Shown: positions 8,439 through 17,694, numbered from the stretch's first letter. The stretch: DNA of 40,270 nt from Candidatus Peregrinibacteria bacterium (GCA_026395555.1 JAPLYO010000014.1:1-40270), one strand, 5' to 3'. Made by a program: numbers and translations. Notes: generated by a model from the letters alone, not told the origin.

Positions 8439-9594
8439 GTTGTTTTTTTGATAAATATTTTGCCGATAAGTAGGTAGAAATAGGAACACCCAGTACAAGC
8501 GCTACGCTACCGATAAACGTCATGACAAATTCCTGTGCAACAAATTCACTGTTTAGCGTGGCCCAGAGTGGCTGAGTCGAGTTGAGGGTAAAGAGAAGAA
8601 AAAGTGGCATGCTTGCACCGGCATAGGCCAGTACCAACGTATTTACAACAGATGCGATATGTTCCTTCCCAATAGAGAGTCCCCTTTTGTATAGCTCGGA
8701 ACGACTCAAGTTATTATTGGCTTGCACAAGCTCATCCACCGATGCAACTTGCGTCATTGTTACATCATCCAGTACGCCAAGCGTACCAATGATGATGCCG
8801 CTGAGTAATAGACCCTTTAAATTAATATGAAGACTGGGATCAAGTTTTAGATAGGCCGTCTCTTCTGAGCCGGCCCCAAAAAGTTGCACCAAATCAACAA
8901 ACAAAACCGATAGCCCAATCGCAATTGCCAAGGTGATGAGGGTGCTCACGATGGCTACTACCGTGCGTCGTGCGAAACCATGCGATATCAGCATGCCGAG
9001 AACGGCGATGAGAAATGAGCCGATTAATGTAATGAATAATGGCGAATAGCCCTTCACGATAAACGGCACTATGAAGCCAACTAACACGACAAAGCTCAGG
9101 ACTAATGCGATGAGCGACATAGCTCCTTTTGCACGTCCGAAATACAACACGGTAAGTACAAAAAGCAAAAGAGCCAACATCATATATGGAAGTCGATATC
9201 TGTCGGCAATGAAATAAGAGTTTTCTCCGGTCTTCGCGACCACAACGGACTGGCCGACGTGCACGAGTTGATTGTCATCGAGAGCAACCGCGCCACCATG
9301 TCTCAGGGAAATTTCTTTTCCGCTTTCTTTTCCACTAGTAAGTTTTAATTTCACATCCTGAAATTTTTGTTTGGTGCCGACGATATCCTCCTCGCCCTCT
9401 TTGGTAATCTCCAGAACGGTTCCGGTTGAAAAGCCTTCTGGCTGCTGAAGTTCTGCGGGAAGAGATTGAAACTGATCCGGAGAGATAAACTCTTTTGGGG
9501 CATCGGGTGTGCCCACTGCAGCATAGGTCGGTACTACTCCTCCTAACAAAAAAATACTAACAACTCCAACAAGTAAAAAGGAAATTTTTTTCAT
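8431..9594 (-). CDS. YibE/F-like family membrane protein
   Basis: The product is about 387 residues from the ATG at 9594. A signal-peptide-like N-terminus (MKKISFLLVGVVSIFLLGG, cleavage near TYAAV) is followed by an extracytoplasmic domain of ~110 residues with a beta-rich, OB-like pattern (GTVLEITKEGEED, VHVGQSVVVAK). Then come about seven to eight membrane helices. The membrane part contains the motif GTLGVLDDVTMTQVASVDEL, typical of the YibE/F family, whose function is not established. The frame extends to 9630, but that would run into the divergent gene, and the charged MKK start is the natural one. A -10 TATACT lies six bases before it, predicting a leaderless mRNA. The stop overlaps the start of the downstream acyltransferase, so the two probably form an operon. 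Confidence 0.88.
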   Translation of the reverse strand: MKKISFLLVGVVSIFLLGGVVPTYAAVGTPDAPKEFISPDQFQSLPAELQQPEGFSTGTVLEITKEGEEDIVGTKQKFQDVKLKLTSGKESGKEISLRHGGAVALDDNQLVHVGQSVVVAKTGENSYFIADRYRLPYMMLALLLFVLTVLYFGRAKGAMSLIALVLSFVVLVGFIVPFIVKGYSPLFITLIGSFLIAVLGMLISHGFARRTVVAIVSTLITLAIAIGLSVLFVDLVQLFGAGSEETAYLKLDPSLHINLKGLLLSGIIIGTLGVLDDVTMTQVASVDELVQANNNLSRSELYKRGLSIGKEHIASVVNTLVLAYAGASMPLFLLFTLNSTQPLWATLNSEFVAQEFVMTFIGSVALVLGVPISTYLSAKYLSKKQHV

Positions 9595-9600
9595 GGCAAC

Positions 9601-9613
9601 AGTATAGTATACT
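9601..9613. promoter_or_regulatory. back-to-back -10 elements of a divergent leaderless pair
   Basis: The 13-base near-palindrome AGTATAGTATACT contains TATACT on the minus strand (9606-9601) and TATACT on the plus strand (9608-9613). Each ends exactly six bases before its ATG, at 9594 minus and 9620 plus. The two initiating polymerases would overlap completely, so the two transcripts should exclude each other. No good -35 elements are seen. Confidence 0.6.
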
Positions 9614-9619
9614 CCGGCC

Positions 9620-10105
9620 ATGATAACCATCCTCCATAACGTTCGAAGTCAGCACAATGTTGGATCAATTTTCCGCACATCTGATGCAGTCGGAGTGGAA
9701 AAATTATATTTGTGCGGAATCACGCCGGCACCAATTGATAAGTACGGCAGACCGAATACCAAAATGCTCAAAGTCTCACTCGGTGCAGAAAACTCAGTCG
9801 GATGGGAGAGCGTGAAGTCGACTACCCACCTCGTCGATCGTCTCAAGAAGCAGGGCTATTTCATCGTAGCGGTAGAGCTCGCCCCAAGAGCCGTTCCCTA
9901 TTTTGTAATCAAACGAACCAAAAAACAGGCCGAAAAAACAGCTATTATCATGGGCGGAGAGGTAAAAGGTCTCTCTCCGGCGATCCTCAAAAGAGCTGAT
10001 ATAATCGCGCAAATCCCGATGTGCGGCACAAAGGAATCCCTCAACGTTTCAGTGGCATACGGAATTATCGCATACCATTTACAAATTAGAAATTTTATGA
10101 TATAA
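9620..10105 (+). CDS. SpoU/TrmH family RNA 2'-O-methyltransferase
   Basis: This is a SPOUT-fold methyltransferase of 161 residues, consisting of the catalytic domain only. Motif 1 is NVRSQHNVGSIFRTSD with the conserved Asn and Arg. Motif 2 is AIIMGGEVKGLS. Motif 3 is IPMCGTKESLNVSVAYGI. All line up with the SAM-binding trefoil knot of SpoU enzymes that methylate ribose 2'-OH in tRNA or rRNA. The short length resembles TrmL/TrmH-type tRNA methylases, but the target cannot be fixed. The start is unambiguous, with a predicted leaderless mRNA. The stop codon overlaps the -10 element (10101-10106) of the next gene. Confidence 0.9.
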   Translation: MITILHNVRSQHNVGSIFRTSDAVGVEKLYLCGITPAPIDKYGRPNTKMLKVSLGAENSVGWESVKSTTHLVDRLKKQGYFIVAVELAPRAVPYFVIKRTKKQAEKTAIIMGGEVKGLSPAILKRADIIAQIPMCGTKESLNVSVAYGIIAYHLQIRNFMI

Positions 10106-10106
10106 T
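10078..10106 (+). promoter_or_regulatory. strong promoter of the first S-layer-type gene
   Basis: TTTACA (10078-10083), a 17-base spacer, and a perfect TATAAT (10101-10106). It is embedded in the last codons of the preceding methyltransferase gene. The predicted leader (~10113-10139) is almost pure A with a little T and C, and has no Shine-Dalgarno site. The same architecture recurs at 13437. Confidence 0.75.
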
Positions 10107-10139
10107 AAAAAAACAATATAAATATAAAAAAACAAAAAT

Positions 10140-13100
10140 ATGGGATCATTCAATGGCATCCACACGGCAGGTGAACATTTTCATACACATCGAAAAAAAT
10201 ATCTCGCCTCACATACGGCCATTGCGGTTCTTTTCGTAGTGCTGTCCATCATTGGCGGATCTACAAAGCCGTACAAAGCATCGGCTGCCGCAGGGTCATT
10301 ATCGGTCTTGGGAAATAATCCAAGTACCGATGCGACGGGTGTGTCGCCTAGTACGACAATTCAATTCGCATTTAATCAGACACCTACAGAAAGCACGGTA
10401 ATTGTAGATGGCAATAGCGATGGAAAGCCCGACCATGTTCAGGTTGTTCCCGCAGGAGGATCGGCCATTACAGGAGCGATCACGCACGTTTTCGATGGAG
10501 GTTTTGGTGCTGAGGTATATACATTTACCCCTACATCCACTCTTTCTCCTGGAACGGTTTATACGGTTACGCTCGTAGGTGGTAGTAGCGGTATTACAGC
10601 AAATGCCGGAGCTGATTATCTTACGACTGACCACGTATGGAGCTTCACGACAGGAACGCCGGACGTGACGCCTCCAACAGTATCATCAGGAACAGTGAGT
10701 GATATGGGTGCCGCAACTCATGCTCTAACAACTTCGGCCCCATTTCCTGCTGCAATCTCAAACACCGCTCCTAATATTCAATTGAACTTCAGTGAACATA
10801 TTACAGCAAGCACGATAACGAATGATATTGCTCCAACAGATGGGGTTCCGGACAATGCGTATGTTTCATATGTTGATGCCACCGGAGCGGTAGTGAAAAT
10901 TGCAGGTACGTGGAGCGTGAATGATGGTGGTTCGTATAATTATATAAATTTTACTCCAGCAGCTAACCTCAGAATTAATACTGAATATACCATCACGCTC
11001 ACCACGGCCATTACGGATACCGCAACAGTACCAAATGCCATGGCGGCAAATTATGTAGCAAAATTCCTGACCTCGGGAACGTATAGCATTTTACCGCCCA
11101 CAATTATCTCTACAACGCCTACGAATCGCCAAGGTGCAGTCTCTTCAGTGTTAAGTGCCGTGATCGTAGTGGCCTTTGATCAGCCAATTAATCCAGCAAC
11201 GACTAGTGGAAATATTTTACTATATGCCGCTGATGGAACGCTGGTTACTGGAACGATGATGATGGAGGCCGGGGACGGCTCAGCTGTACGCTTCATACCG
11301 TTTGGTGGTAACTTGTTAGCCGATCAAACCTATTCCGTGAAAGTAGTAGGCGGAAGCAGTGGAATCAAGAATGTGAATGGTGTGGCTTATACAACCGTAA
11401 GCGGAGATAACACGTATTGGACATTTCATACAAACACGGCATATCCATTTGATATCACGGTGCCAATGGTCAATATCGGCGGTAGTAATGTTACAAGCGG
11501 AATGTCAGGCGTTTCGACAACTATTGGATCAATTACCGTTCCATTCTTAGAGACGAATGTGATGGATGTAAGTACGATCAATGCTACGAATATTTATCTT
11601 ACGGCGACAACTCCTGGACCAGCATCAGTACTGGGAACAACAGTAAGTTACAACTACGCGACAAAAACAGCCACACTTGGGAATATCCCGACACTGACGC
11701 CGGGAGTAATCTATACAATAACAGCATCAGGTTCGATAACAGATGGTACGGGCAATGCCCTGAGTCTCACGACATGGACATTTACGACAGCTTCTGCCGT
11801 TACAGTGCCCGTAGCTACCATGACCACTCCAACGAATGGCGCTACAGGTGTTTCTACAAACACAACGATCGTGCTTTCATTTGATCAGGCCATATCAAGT
11901 CCCCTCGCCTCCCCATCTCAAATCGCCCTTTCCAAGTCATCAGATGGATCGAATCCAATTTATGTAAGCAGTATCAACCTCAGTGCAGGAAATACCGTCG
12001 CTACATTAACTCCCGGTTCAGCGTTAGATGCCGGCACAGAATATTTTGTAGTATTTATCGGTATCTCTCCTGCGTCTACTCCGGGGCAGAATGCATTAAG
12101 CACAGGATATAAACACTTCACAACGGCAGGTACGCTCGGAACGACATATGTTGATTTATCATCGATGCTCGTAGGCGATACCGTAACAGTCTCACAAGGA
12201 GGAACGGTCTCCGTAAGTGGCGCCGGCGCCGGATCAGAGGTCGTCATACCAACGGGACTTGCCATGAAGGCTACGGGCTGGAATGGTAATATGGAAGTTT
12301 CGTATAATACCACTGTTCCTTCTGGATTTGTCTCAGGAAAAGTAGTGGCTGTTAATTTTGTAGGAGTCAGTGGACAGCCCGTGAAGTTAAGTGGTGCCGC
12401 ACTCGTAATTATTCCATTGTCTGGATTTAATCCAACGACCCACGCTGCCGAGGTAATAGGATCAGACGGTGTTACGTACGTAGCGAGTCAGTGTACGTCA
12501 CAGTACAGCGGTGGAGATAAGAGTCTTGTGGCGAGCTATACACTTGGAAATTTTGCATCAGGGGCCGCTTCAGCACAGCAATGTTATACCTACGATAGCA
12601 ACAATGTGTACTTCGCCACGAACCACTTCTCTTCTTTCGTGGCTGGCCCTAGTGATGTAGTCACTCCGACAGTACCCACGCCAGCTGGTGGTGGAACAGG
12701 AAGTACACTAAACAACACCACAAATGGCACAACGGTAACTCCGGGAGTAGATATGACTCCTTCATTAGAATCTGCGCCTTTGATCAAGCCGAAATTAATG
12801 AATGAATTCAAAGACTTGTTAACGCTCGCGACAACAAGTCCGAGATATGTGTTAATAAAACAGATGTTTGAGTCGGGTTTAATGATGGGATATCTCAATA
12901 AAAACGGAGAAAGAGTTTGGAATATTGATGGCACCATGACGAGAGCCGAGGCGGCCGTTCTCATTGCGAGATATATCGGATTTAATGATAAGGCGAAAAT
13001 TAATAGTGCTCCATTCAGCGACGTTCAGCCAAATACATGGTATGCATCAAGCGTGGCATATTTGAAGTCGGCCGGAATTATCTCTGGGAAGTCGACTACA

Positions 13101-13394
13101 ACTTTTGCCCCTGGAGAAAGTGTATATAGGGCAGAATTCTTCAAGGTTGCAGTGAATGCATATATAAAATTACATCCAGAAGTTACCGCAGGATGGAGCG
13201 ATATCATGAATAATGGCTCAAATACATATGCGGATGTAAAGAAATCCGACTGGTTTAATGCGTACATGAATCTCGCTCAATCCGATAAATTATCGGGAAT
13301 CTATACAGCAAAAAATAGTAAGATTGCGAGACCATCAGATACTCTTTCTCGCATTGAGGCTGCGGCCATGATGAGTAAGTTAATGGGGCTTTAG
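10140..13394 (+). CDS. S-layer-type surface protein with Ig-like and SLH domains
   Basis: The 1084 residues are secreted and probably wall-bound. The N-terminus is unusual: a His/Lys-rich stretch (HTHRKKYLASHT) precedes one hydrophobic segment (~28-42) and an Ala-rich likely cleavage site (KASAAAG). About five SbsA/Big_5-like Ig domains follow (~52-665), each beginning with an NPSTDATGVSPSTTI-type strand and ending in WSFTT or a variant. Residues ~670-835 form a module with two cysteines (SQCTSQY, QQCYTYDS) ending NHFSSFVAG. A Thr/Pro linker leads to three SLH motifs (~885-1084; TRAEAAVLIARYIG, YRAEFFKVAVNAY, SRIEAAAMMSKLMG), which in known proteins bind wall polysaccharide. The next gene is a larger paralogue. 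Function beyond surface coating or adhesion is unknown. Confidence 0.92.
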   Translation: MGSFNGIHTAGEHFHTHRKKYLASHTAIAVLFVVLSIIGGSTKPYKASAAAGSLSVLGNNPSTDATGVSPSTTIQFAFNQTPTESTVIVDGNSDGKPDHVQVVPAGGSAITGAITHVFDGGFGAEVYTFTPTSTLSPGTVYTVTLVGGSSGITANAGADYLTTDHVWSFTTGTPDVTPPTVSSGTVSDMGAATHALTTSAPFPAAISNTAPNIQLNFSEHITASTITNDIAPTDGVPDNAYVSYVDATGAVVKIAGTWSVNDGGSYNYINFTPAANLRINTEYTITLTTAITDTATVPNAMAANYVAKFLTSGTYSILPPTIISTTPTNRQGAVSSVLSAVIVVAFDQPINPATTSGNILLYAADGTLVTGTMMMEAGDGSAVRFIPFGGNLLADQTYSVKVVGGSSGIKNVNGVAYTTVSGDNTYWTFHTNTAYPFDITVPMVNIGGSNVTSGMSGVSTTIGSITVPFLETNVMDVSTINATNIYLTATTPGPASVLGTTVSYNYATKTATLGNIPTLTPGVIYTITASGSITDGTGNALSLTTWTFTTASAVTVPVATMTTPTNGATGVSTNTTIVLSFDQAISSPLASPSQIALSKSSDGSNPIYVSSINLSAGNTVATLTPGSALDAGTEYFVVFIGISPASTPGQNALSTGYKHFTTAGTLGTTYVDLSSMLVGDTVTVSQGGTVSVSGAGAGSEVVIPTGLAMKATGWNGNMEVSYNTTVPSGFVSGKVVAVNFVGVSGQPVKLSGAALVIIPLSGFNPTTHAAEVIGSDGVTYVASQCTSQYSGGDKSLVASYTLGNFASGAASAQQCYTYDSNNVYFATNHFSSFVAGPSDVVTPTVPTPAGGGTGSTLNNTTNGTTVTPGVDMTPSLESAPLIKPKLMNEFKDLLTLATTSPRYVLIKQMFESGLMMGYLNKNGERVWNIDGTMTRAEAAVLIARYIGFNDKAKINSAPFSDVQPNTWYASSVAYLKSAGIISGKSTTTFAPGESVYRAEFFKVAVNAYIKLHPEVTAGWSDIMNNGSNTYADVKKSDWFNAYMNLAQSDKLSGIYTAKNSKIARPSDTLSRIEAAAMMSKLMGL

Positions 13395-13399
13395 AGCCC
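13386..13399 (+). terminator. small hairpin overlapping the stop codon
   Basis: GGGCT-TTAG-AGCCC forms a 5-bp stem spanning the TAG stop of the first S-layer-type gene. There is no U-run after it, so a terminator role is only tentative. Confidence 0.3.
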
Positions 13400-13430
13400 G
13401 AGCTTTAGACAAAGCAGGTACCTCACATAA

Positions 13431-13452
13431 ATAGCATTTACAAAAATGCTAT
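13431..13452 (+). promoter_or_regulatory. 9-bp perfect inverted repeat over the -35 element
   Basis: ATAGCATTT-ACAA-AAATGCTAT is a perfect 9-bp inverted repeat with a 4-base centre. It contains the -35 TTTACA of the second S-layer-type gene and is followed by a short T-run. It could be an operator, or the terminator of the first surface gene. The paralogous promoter at 10078 lacks this repeat. Confidence 0.5.
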
Positions 13453-13465
13453 TTTATGATAAAAT
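13437..13465 (+). promoter_or_regulatory. promoter of the second S-layer-type gene
   Basis: TTTACA (13437-13442), a 17-base spacer and TAAAAT (13460-13465). The spacer end and leader match the promoter at 10078 closely (shared ATTTTATGAT before or within the -10, and the same A-rich AAACAAAAAT before the ATG). This suggests the promoter was duplicated with the gene. Confidence 0.7.
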
Positions 13466-13499
13466 AAAAAGATAGTTTTAAAAGATAAAAAACAAAAAT

Positions 13500-16400
13500 A
13501 TGGAGTCATTTCATGCTGCACGAAATTATATCGGAAATCTCCATACTCGAGTCAAACCTCTTGGGAAACATATGCATCGCGTAGGTAGTCATTTACATAC
13601 GCATCGCAAAAAATATCTCGCAGCACATACGGCTGTCGCAATGCTTTTTGTCGTTCTCTCTATCATTGGAAGCTCGACGAATCCAGGGAAGGTATCGGCC
13701 GCAGCAGGAAGTCTTTCTCTAGCCGCAAATAATCCTTCAGCGAACGCTACGGAAATCGCTCGCGACAGCCAGATAATGTTTTATTTTAACCAAACGCCTA
13801 CGGATAGTACCGTGACAGTCGACGGTAACAGCGATGGAGTACCTGACCATGTGCGAATTATTCCATCAGGTGGTTCGGCCATCGCCGGATCGATCACGAC
13901 CAATGACGTCATGATGGCCCCTAATCGTGTATATATTTTTACTCCGGCATCACTTCTTACTGCCGGGACGCTCTATAACGTGGATATTACAGGAGGGAGC
14001 AGCGGTGTGACCGCTAATGGTGGCGCGGACTATATGACTACGAATGCTCAGTGGAGTTTTACCACTGTTCAGCCTCCATCGGTTTCTTCCGGCACAGTTA
14101 CCTCAGGATCAGGTCCGAGCCTGGCGGAGCATACTCTAACAAGCGTGAGTCCATTTGTGGATGGGATAAACATCTATCCAAACCTCCACCTGAATTTCAA
14201 CGGACACATCACGATGGCGACAATGACCGCAGATGCTAATTTTGATGGTGTTCCGGACAATGCATATCTTTCCTACGTAAATTCATCGGGAGTCGCGACA
14301 AAGGTCGCTGGAACATGGAGCGTAAATAATGCCGGTTCGTATGATTATGCCAATTTTACTCCTACAGCAGATCTCAGAATGAACACGGAGTATACGATCA
14401 CGGTTACTACGGCGATATCAAGTAGTGACTTGATTAATCCGATCTACATGACATCGCAATATACCGCAAAGTTTCTTACCACAGGGGCGTATTCTATTAA
14501 CCCACCAACGGTATCATCAAAAAGCCCCGCTAATCTAGAGGGCGGAGTGGTGACGGTAGGTACAGCTATTCGAGTTACGTTTAATCAGCCAATTGATCCT
14601 ACGACAGTCGCTGGACATATCGTCGTATATGCAGAAGATGGAAGTTCCGTCTCAGGAACAACGGTAATTGATGATACAGATCAGTCAGTCGTGAAATTCA
14701 TACCAGCTGGAAATACGTGGCTAGCAAGCAACACCTATTCTGTAAAGTTGAAAGAAACGGTCGCCGAAGTTGTCGGCAACGTGACCTATAATCGAAGAAT
14801 AAAAAACGTCGGCGGTTTCGAACATTCTGAATATAGCCAGTACTGGACCTTCCATACGACCGGAGACTATCCATTAGACAGTCTGACGCCAATGGTGAAT
14901 ATCGGAGGTAGTAATGTCACTGGTGGAGCCAGCGGCATATCGACAACGGTCGGATCAATTACCATTCCGTTTCTTGATGAGAGCCCAATGGACGCCGGAA
15001 CGATGACAAGCGCAAATATTTATCTTTCACGATTATCAACTCCAGTAGCTGGAACGTCGGTAACATATGATTATGCTACGAAGACGGCAACGTTAAGCGT
15101 TCCCGCATTAAATGGCAATACGACATATACCATCGTTGTGCGAAACGCAGGAGCTGGTAGCGCCGTCACGGACGCGAGAGGAAATGGGGTAGGTATCAAC
15201 CGTATTGAGCCCGCAGGAACGGTATCATGGGACTTCACAACTTCAGCTGGAGCCATCACACCGGACCAAAATGGAAACTACCTCTGTGATCTCGGAGGCT
15301 CAGTGTGGAACGATATATTAAATTCATGGGGCGTAAATAATTTATTCTTTAGAACGAAAGCGAGCGGAAATTTGGCTTTTGGATTTGGTTACGGTTACAC
15401 GCAGGCAACGGGTTGGAAGTTCGGTTACGGTTATGGCTATGGGTATACGGCATTCTGTAATAGTAACGGCTTCAATGATTACAGAGCTGGCTACTTCTTT
15501 TTTGAAGAGGGGTCTTCGCCTACCATGAATCTTGCTGCGGTAAAAGTTGCACACTCGTCCGGTAATTATGTTATCACGCCAGATGAGATGACGATCGCTC
15601 CTGGTGGTGATATTGCTCAGGGAGGTGTCGGATCAAAACTTTTATTGCCGGCGAATATGAAGATGGCAGCCCTCGACTGGGATGGAACGGTAAATATTGG
15701 ATACAGTACAGCTGTTCCTTCAGGAATTAGTTCCGGAAAAGTAGTATCAGTTGGTTTTGGAAATGTTTCAACGGGCAACCCTGTGAAATTGAGTGGTGCT
15801 GCGTTGGTTACTGTTCCCCAATCAGGATTTAGTCCATCAGGACAGGTTGTGAAAGTGATCGGATCAGATAACGTCACCTATCTCGTCTCTCCATGTACAA
15901 CCGAATATAACGGAGGCGATATAACACTCGTCAGCAGTTACACGCTTGGCAATTTTGCCGCAGGAGAGTCATCGGCCCAGCAGTGTTATAAGTATGATAG
16001 TAGTAATGTCTATGTCGCCACAAATCACTTCACGTCATTTGTCGTTGGAACAGAGTCGCCAATCACAGCCCCGACCGTATCCTCAATAACGCCGGCAAAT
16101 AATGCTACGGGCGTCTCCACATCGACAACCGTCGTAGTTACATTTGATCAGGCTATCGAGCCACCAATCTATACTCCTGCAAATGCATCAATTTCCACAT
16201 CTCAGGATGGATCAAATCCAATTAATATAGAGGCAACGAGAAATGGAGATAATACAGCGGTTACGCTCACTCTTCCGAGTGCACTTGCGGCAGGTACGAA
16301 ATATTATGTCATACTTCAAAATATTAGTCCCGCAGGACATACAGAAGCGCAGTACAAGATGCCGCTTACTACATACAGTTTCACCACAGCAGGTAGCGCG

Positions 16401-17678
16401 GCAACCCTTGATTTGTCAGCCAGTGTATCAGGAGGAGTCGTGACAACTTCTCAGTCAGCAGCACTAGCGGTTAGTGAGAATGAAAGCCCAGAGGGGGTTG
16501 GTTCCGAGGTGCGATTGCCCGCTGGTCTCACGCTCAAGGCCTCGAATACATGGGATGGAACAATAAACGTAGGCTTCAGTACGACAGTGCCTACAGGAAT
16601 CACTTCAGGCAAGGTGGTATCCGTGAATTTCGTAGGGGCTACGAGTGGATCTGCGGTGAAATTGAGTAGTGCCGCACTGGTAGTGATTCCACTTTCCGGA
16701 TTTAGTCCGTTGCTCGATGCAGTGAAGATTATAGGAGCAGATAATATCACCTATGAGGTCTCTCAGTGTACTTCCCAGTATAATAACGGAGGCAAAAATC
16801 TCGTAGCCAGTTATTCATTAGGTAATTTCGCAACAGATGCAGCAACTGCCGAGCAGTGCTACACATATGATAGTAGCAACGTCTATGTCGCTACAAACCA
16901 CTTCACATCATTCGCCGCAGGAACTGCCACGAGCAGTGGTCCTGGAGGAAGCAACAGTGGAAATCAGAATACGGTAGTAGCTGTGACTACTCCCGCCGCC
17001 GCTGTTACTGCCCCTACGGTAGCCCCGGTTGTCACACCAGCCGTTACGAATACTTCAACAAAATCCTCTACTGCAGGTAGAATAAAAGACTTCAAAGATC
17101 TTTTAACGCTCAGCAGCGATAGGTGGCAGTATCCTATCGTACAGCAGATGCTAGATCTTGGATTAATGATGGGTTCTACAAATGAAAGTGGCAACAAAGT
17201 TTGGAACATGAATGCCATGATGACACGTGGTGAGGCTGCGGTATTGATTGCTCGTTATGCGGGACATGACGACAAAATGAAGGTTACGAGCGGTCCATTC
17301 TTGGATGTACGCGCAAAGGCTTGGTATGCATCCAGCGTAGCGTACCTCAAATCCAACGGAGTTATTTTCGGAAAGACATCAAAAATATTCGCTCCAGATG
17401 CAAGAATTTCCAGAGCAGAATTCCTCAAAATGGCAGTAGTAACATATATGAAGTTACATCCTAGCATCGCGAATGAGTGGAATAGCATTATGAACACCGG
17501 TTCAAACACATTCGCAGATGTAAAGAAATCAGATTGGTATTATTACTATATAAATCTCGCAGAGTCGAAAAAGCTTTTGAGCGGATATACAGTAGGTAAT
17601 CAAAAATTTGCTAAACCTTCTCAGAATATTTCCAGAGTTGAGGCCGCAGCAATATTGAGTAAGTTGATAGGACTATAA
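13500..17678 (+). CDS. large S-layer-type surface protein with aromatic insert and SLH domains
   Basis: This 1392-residue paralogue of the preceding gene has the same order of parts: His/Lys-rich leader (HTHRKKYLAAHT), hydrophobic segment, Ala-rich cleavage region, several SbsA-like Ig domains, cysteine module and three C-terminal SLH motifs (~1195-1392). It differs in two ways. Residues ~605-670 are an insert very rich in Gly, Tyr and Phe, including FGYGYGYGYT. The cysteine-bearing module occurs twice (~690-845 and ~960-1130), with an Ig-like domain between. Each copy keeps the pair of cysteines (SPCTTEY/QQCYKYD and SQCTSQY/EQCYTYD) and ends NHFTSF. It is likely an abundant exported coat protein. 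The duplication by tandem copying is inferred from similarity throughout, including the promoter. Confidence 0.92.
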   Translation: MESFHAARNYIGNLHTRVKPLGKHMHRVGSHLHTHRKKYLAAHTAVAMLFVVLSIIGSSTNPGKVSAAAGSLSLAANNPSANATEIARDSQIMFYFNQTPTDSTVTVDGNSDGVPDHVRIIPSGGSAIAGSITTNDVMMAPNRVYIFTPASLLTAGTLYNVDITGGSSGVTANGGADYMTTNAQWSFTTVQPPSVSSGTVTSGSGPSLAEHTLTSVSPFVDGINIYPNLHLNFNGHITMATMTADANFDGVPDNAYLSYVNSSGVATKVAGTWSVNNAGSYDYANFTPTADLRMNTEYTITVTTAISSSDLINPIYMTSQYTAKFLTTGAYSINPPTVSSKSPANLEGGVVTVGTAIRVTFNQPIDPTTVAGHIVVYAEDGSSVSGTTVIDDTDQSVVKFIPAGNTWLASNTYSVKLKETVAEVVGNVTYNRRIKNVGGFEHSEYSQYWTFHTTGDYPLDSLTPMVNIGGSNVTGGASGISTTVGSITIPFLDESPMDAGTMTSANIYLSRLSTPVAGTSVTYDYATKTATLSVPALNGNTTYTIVVRNAGAGSAVTDARGNGVGINRIEPAGTVSWDFTTSAGAITPDQNGNYLCDLGGSVWNDILNSWGVNNLFFRTKASGNLAFGFGYGYTQATGWKFGYGYGYGYTAFCNSNGFNDYRAGYFFFEEGSSPTMNLAAVKVAHSSGNYVITPDEMTIAPGGDIAQGGVGSKLLLPANMKMAALDWDGTVNIGYSTAVPSGISSGKVVSVGFGNVSTGNPVKLSGAALVTVPQSGFSPSGQVVKVIGSDNVTYLVSPCTTEYNGGDITLVSSYTLGNFAAGESSAQQCYKYDSSNVYVATNHFTSFVVGTESPITAPTVSSITPANNATGVSTSTTVVVTFDQAIEPPIYTPANASISTSQDGSNPINIEATRNGDNTAVTLTLPSALAAGTKYYVILQNISPAGHTEAQYKMPLTTYSFTTAGSAATLDLSASVSGGVVTTSQSAALAVSENESPEGVGSEVRLPAGLTLKASNTWDGTINVGFSTTVPTGITSGKVVSVNFVGATSGSAVKLSSAALVVIPLSGFSPLLDAVKIIGADNITYEVSQCTSQYNNGGKNLVASYSLGNFATDAATAEQCYTYDSSNVYVATNHFTSFAAGTATSSGPGGSNSGNQNTVVAVTTPAAAVTAPTVAPVVTPAVTNTSTKSSTAGRIKDFKDLLTLSSDRWQYPIVQQMLDLGLMMGSTNESGNKVWNMNAMMTRGEAAVLIARYAGHDDKMKVTSGPFLDVRAKAWYASSVAYLKSNGVIFGKTSKIFAPDARISRAEFLKMAVVTYMKLHPSIANEWNSIMNTGSNTFADVKKSDWYYYYINLAESKKLLSGYTVGNQKFAKPSQNISRVEAAAILSKLIGL

Positions 17679-17694
17679 AAGTAAGAAATTGAGC

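Noticed and set aside
15361..15450. Short tandem DNA repeats (GGTTACGGTTATGG-like) as a CRISPR or satellite
   Set aside because: They are codons of the GYGYGY protein segment, in frame, without spacers.
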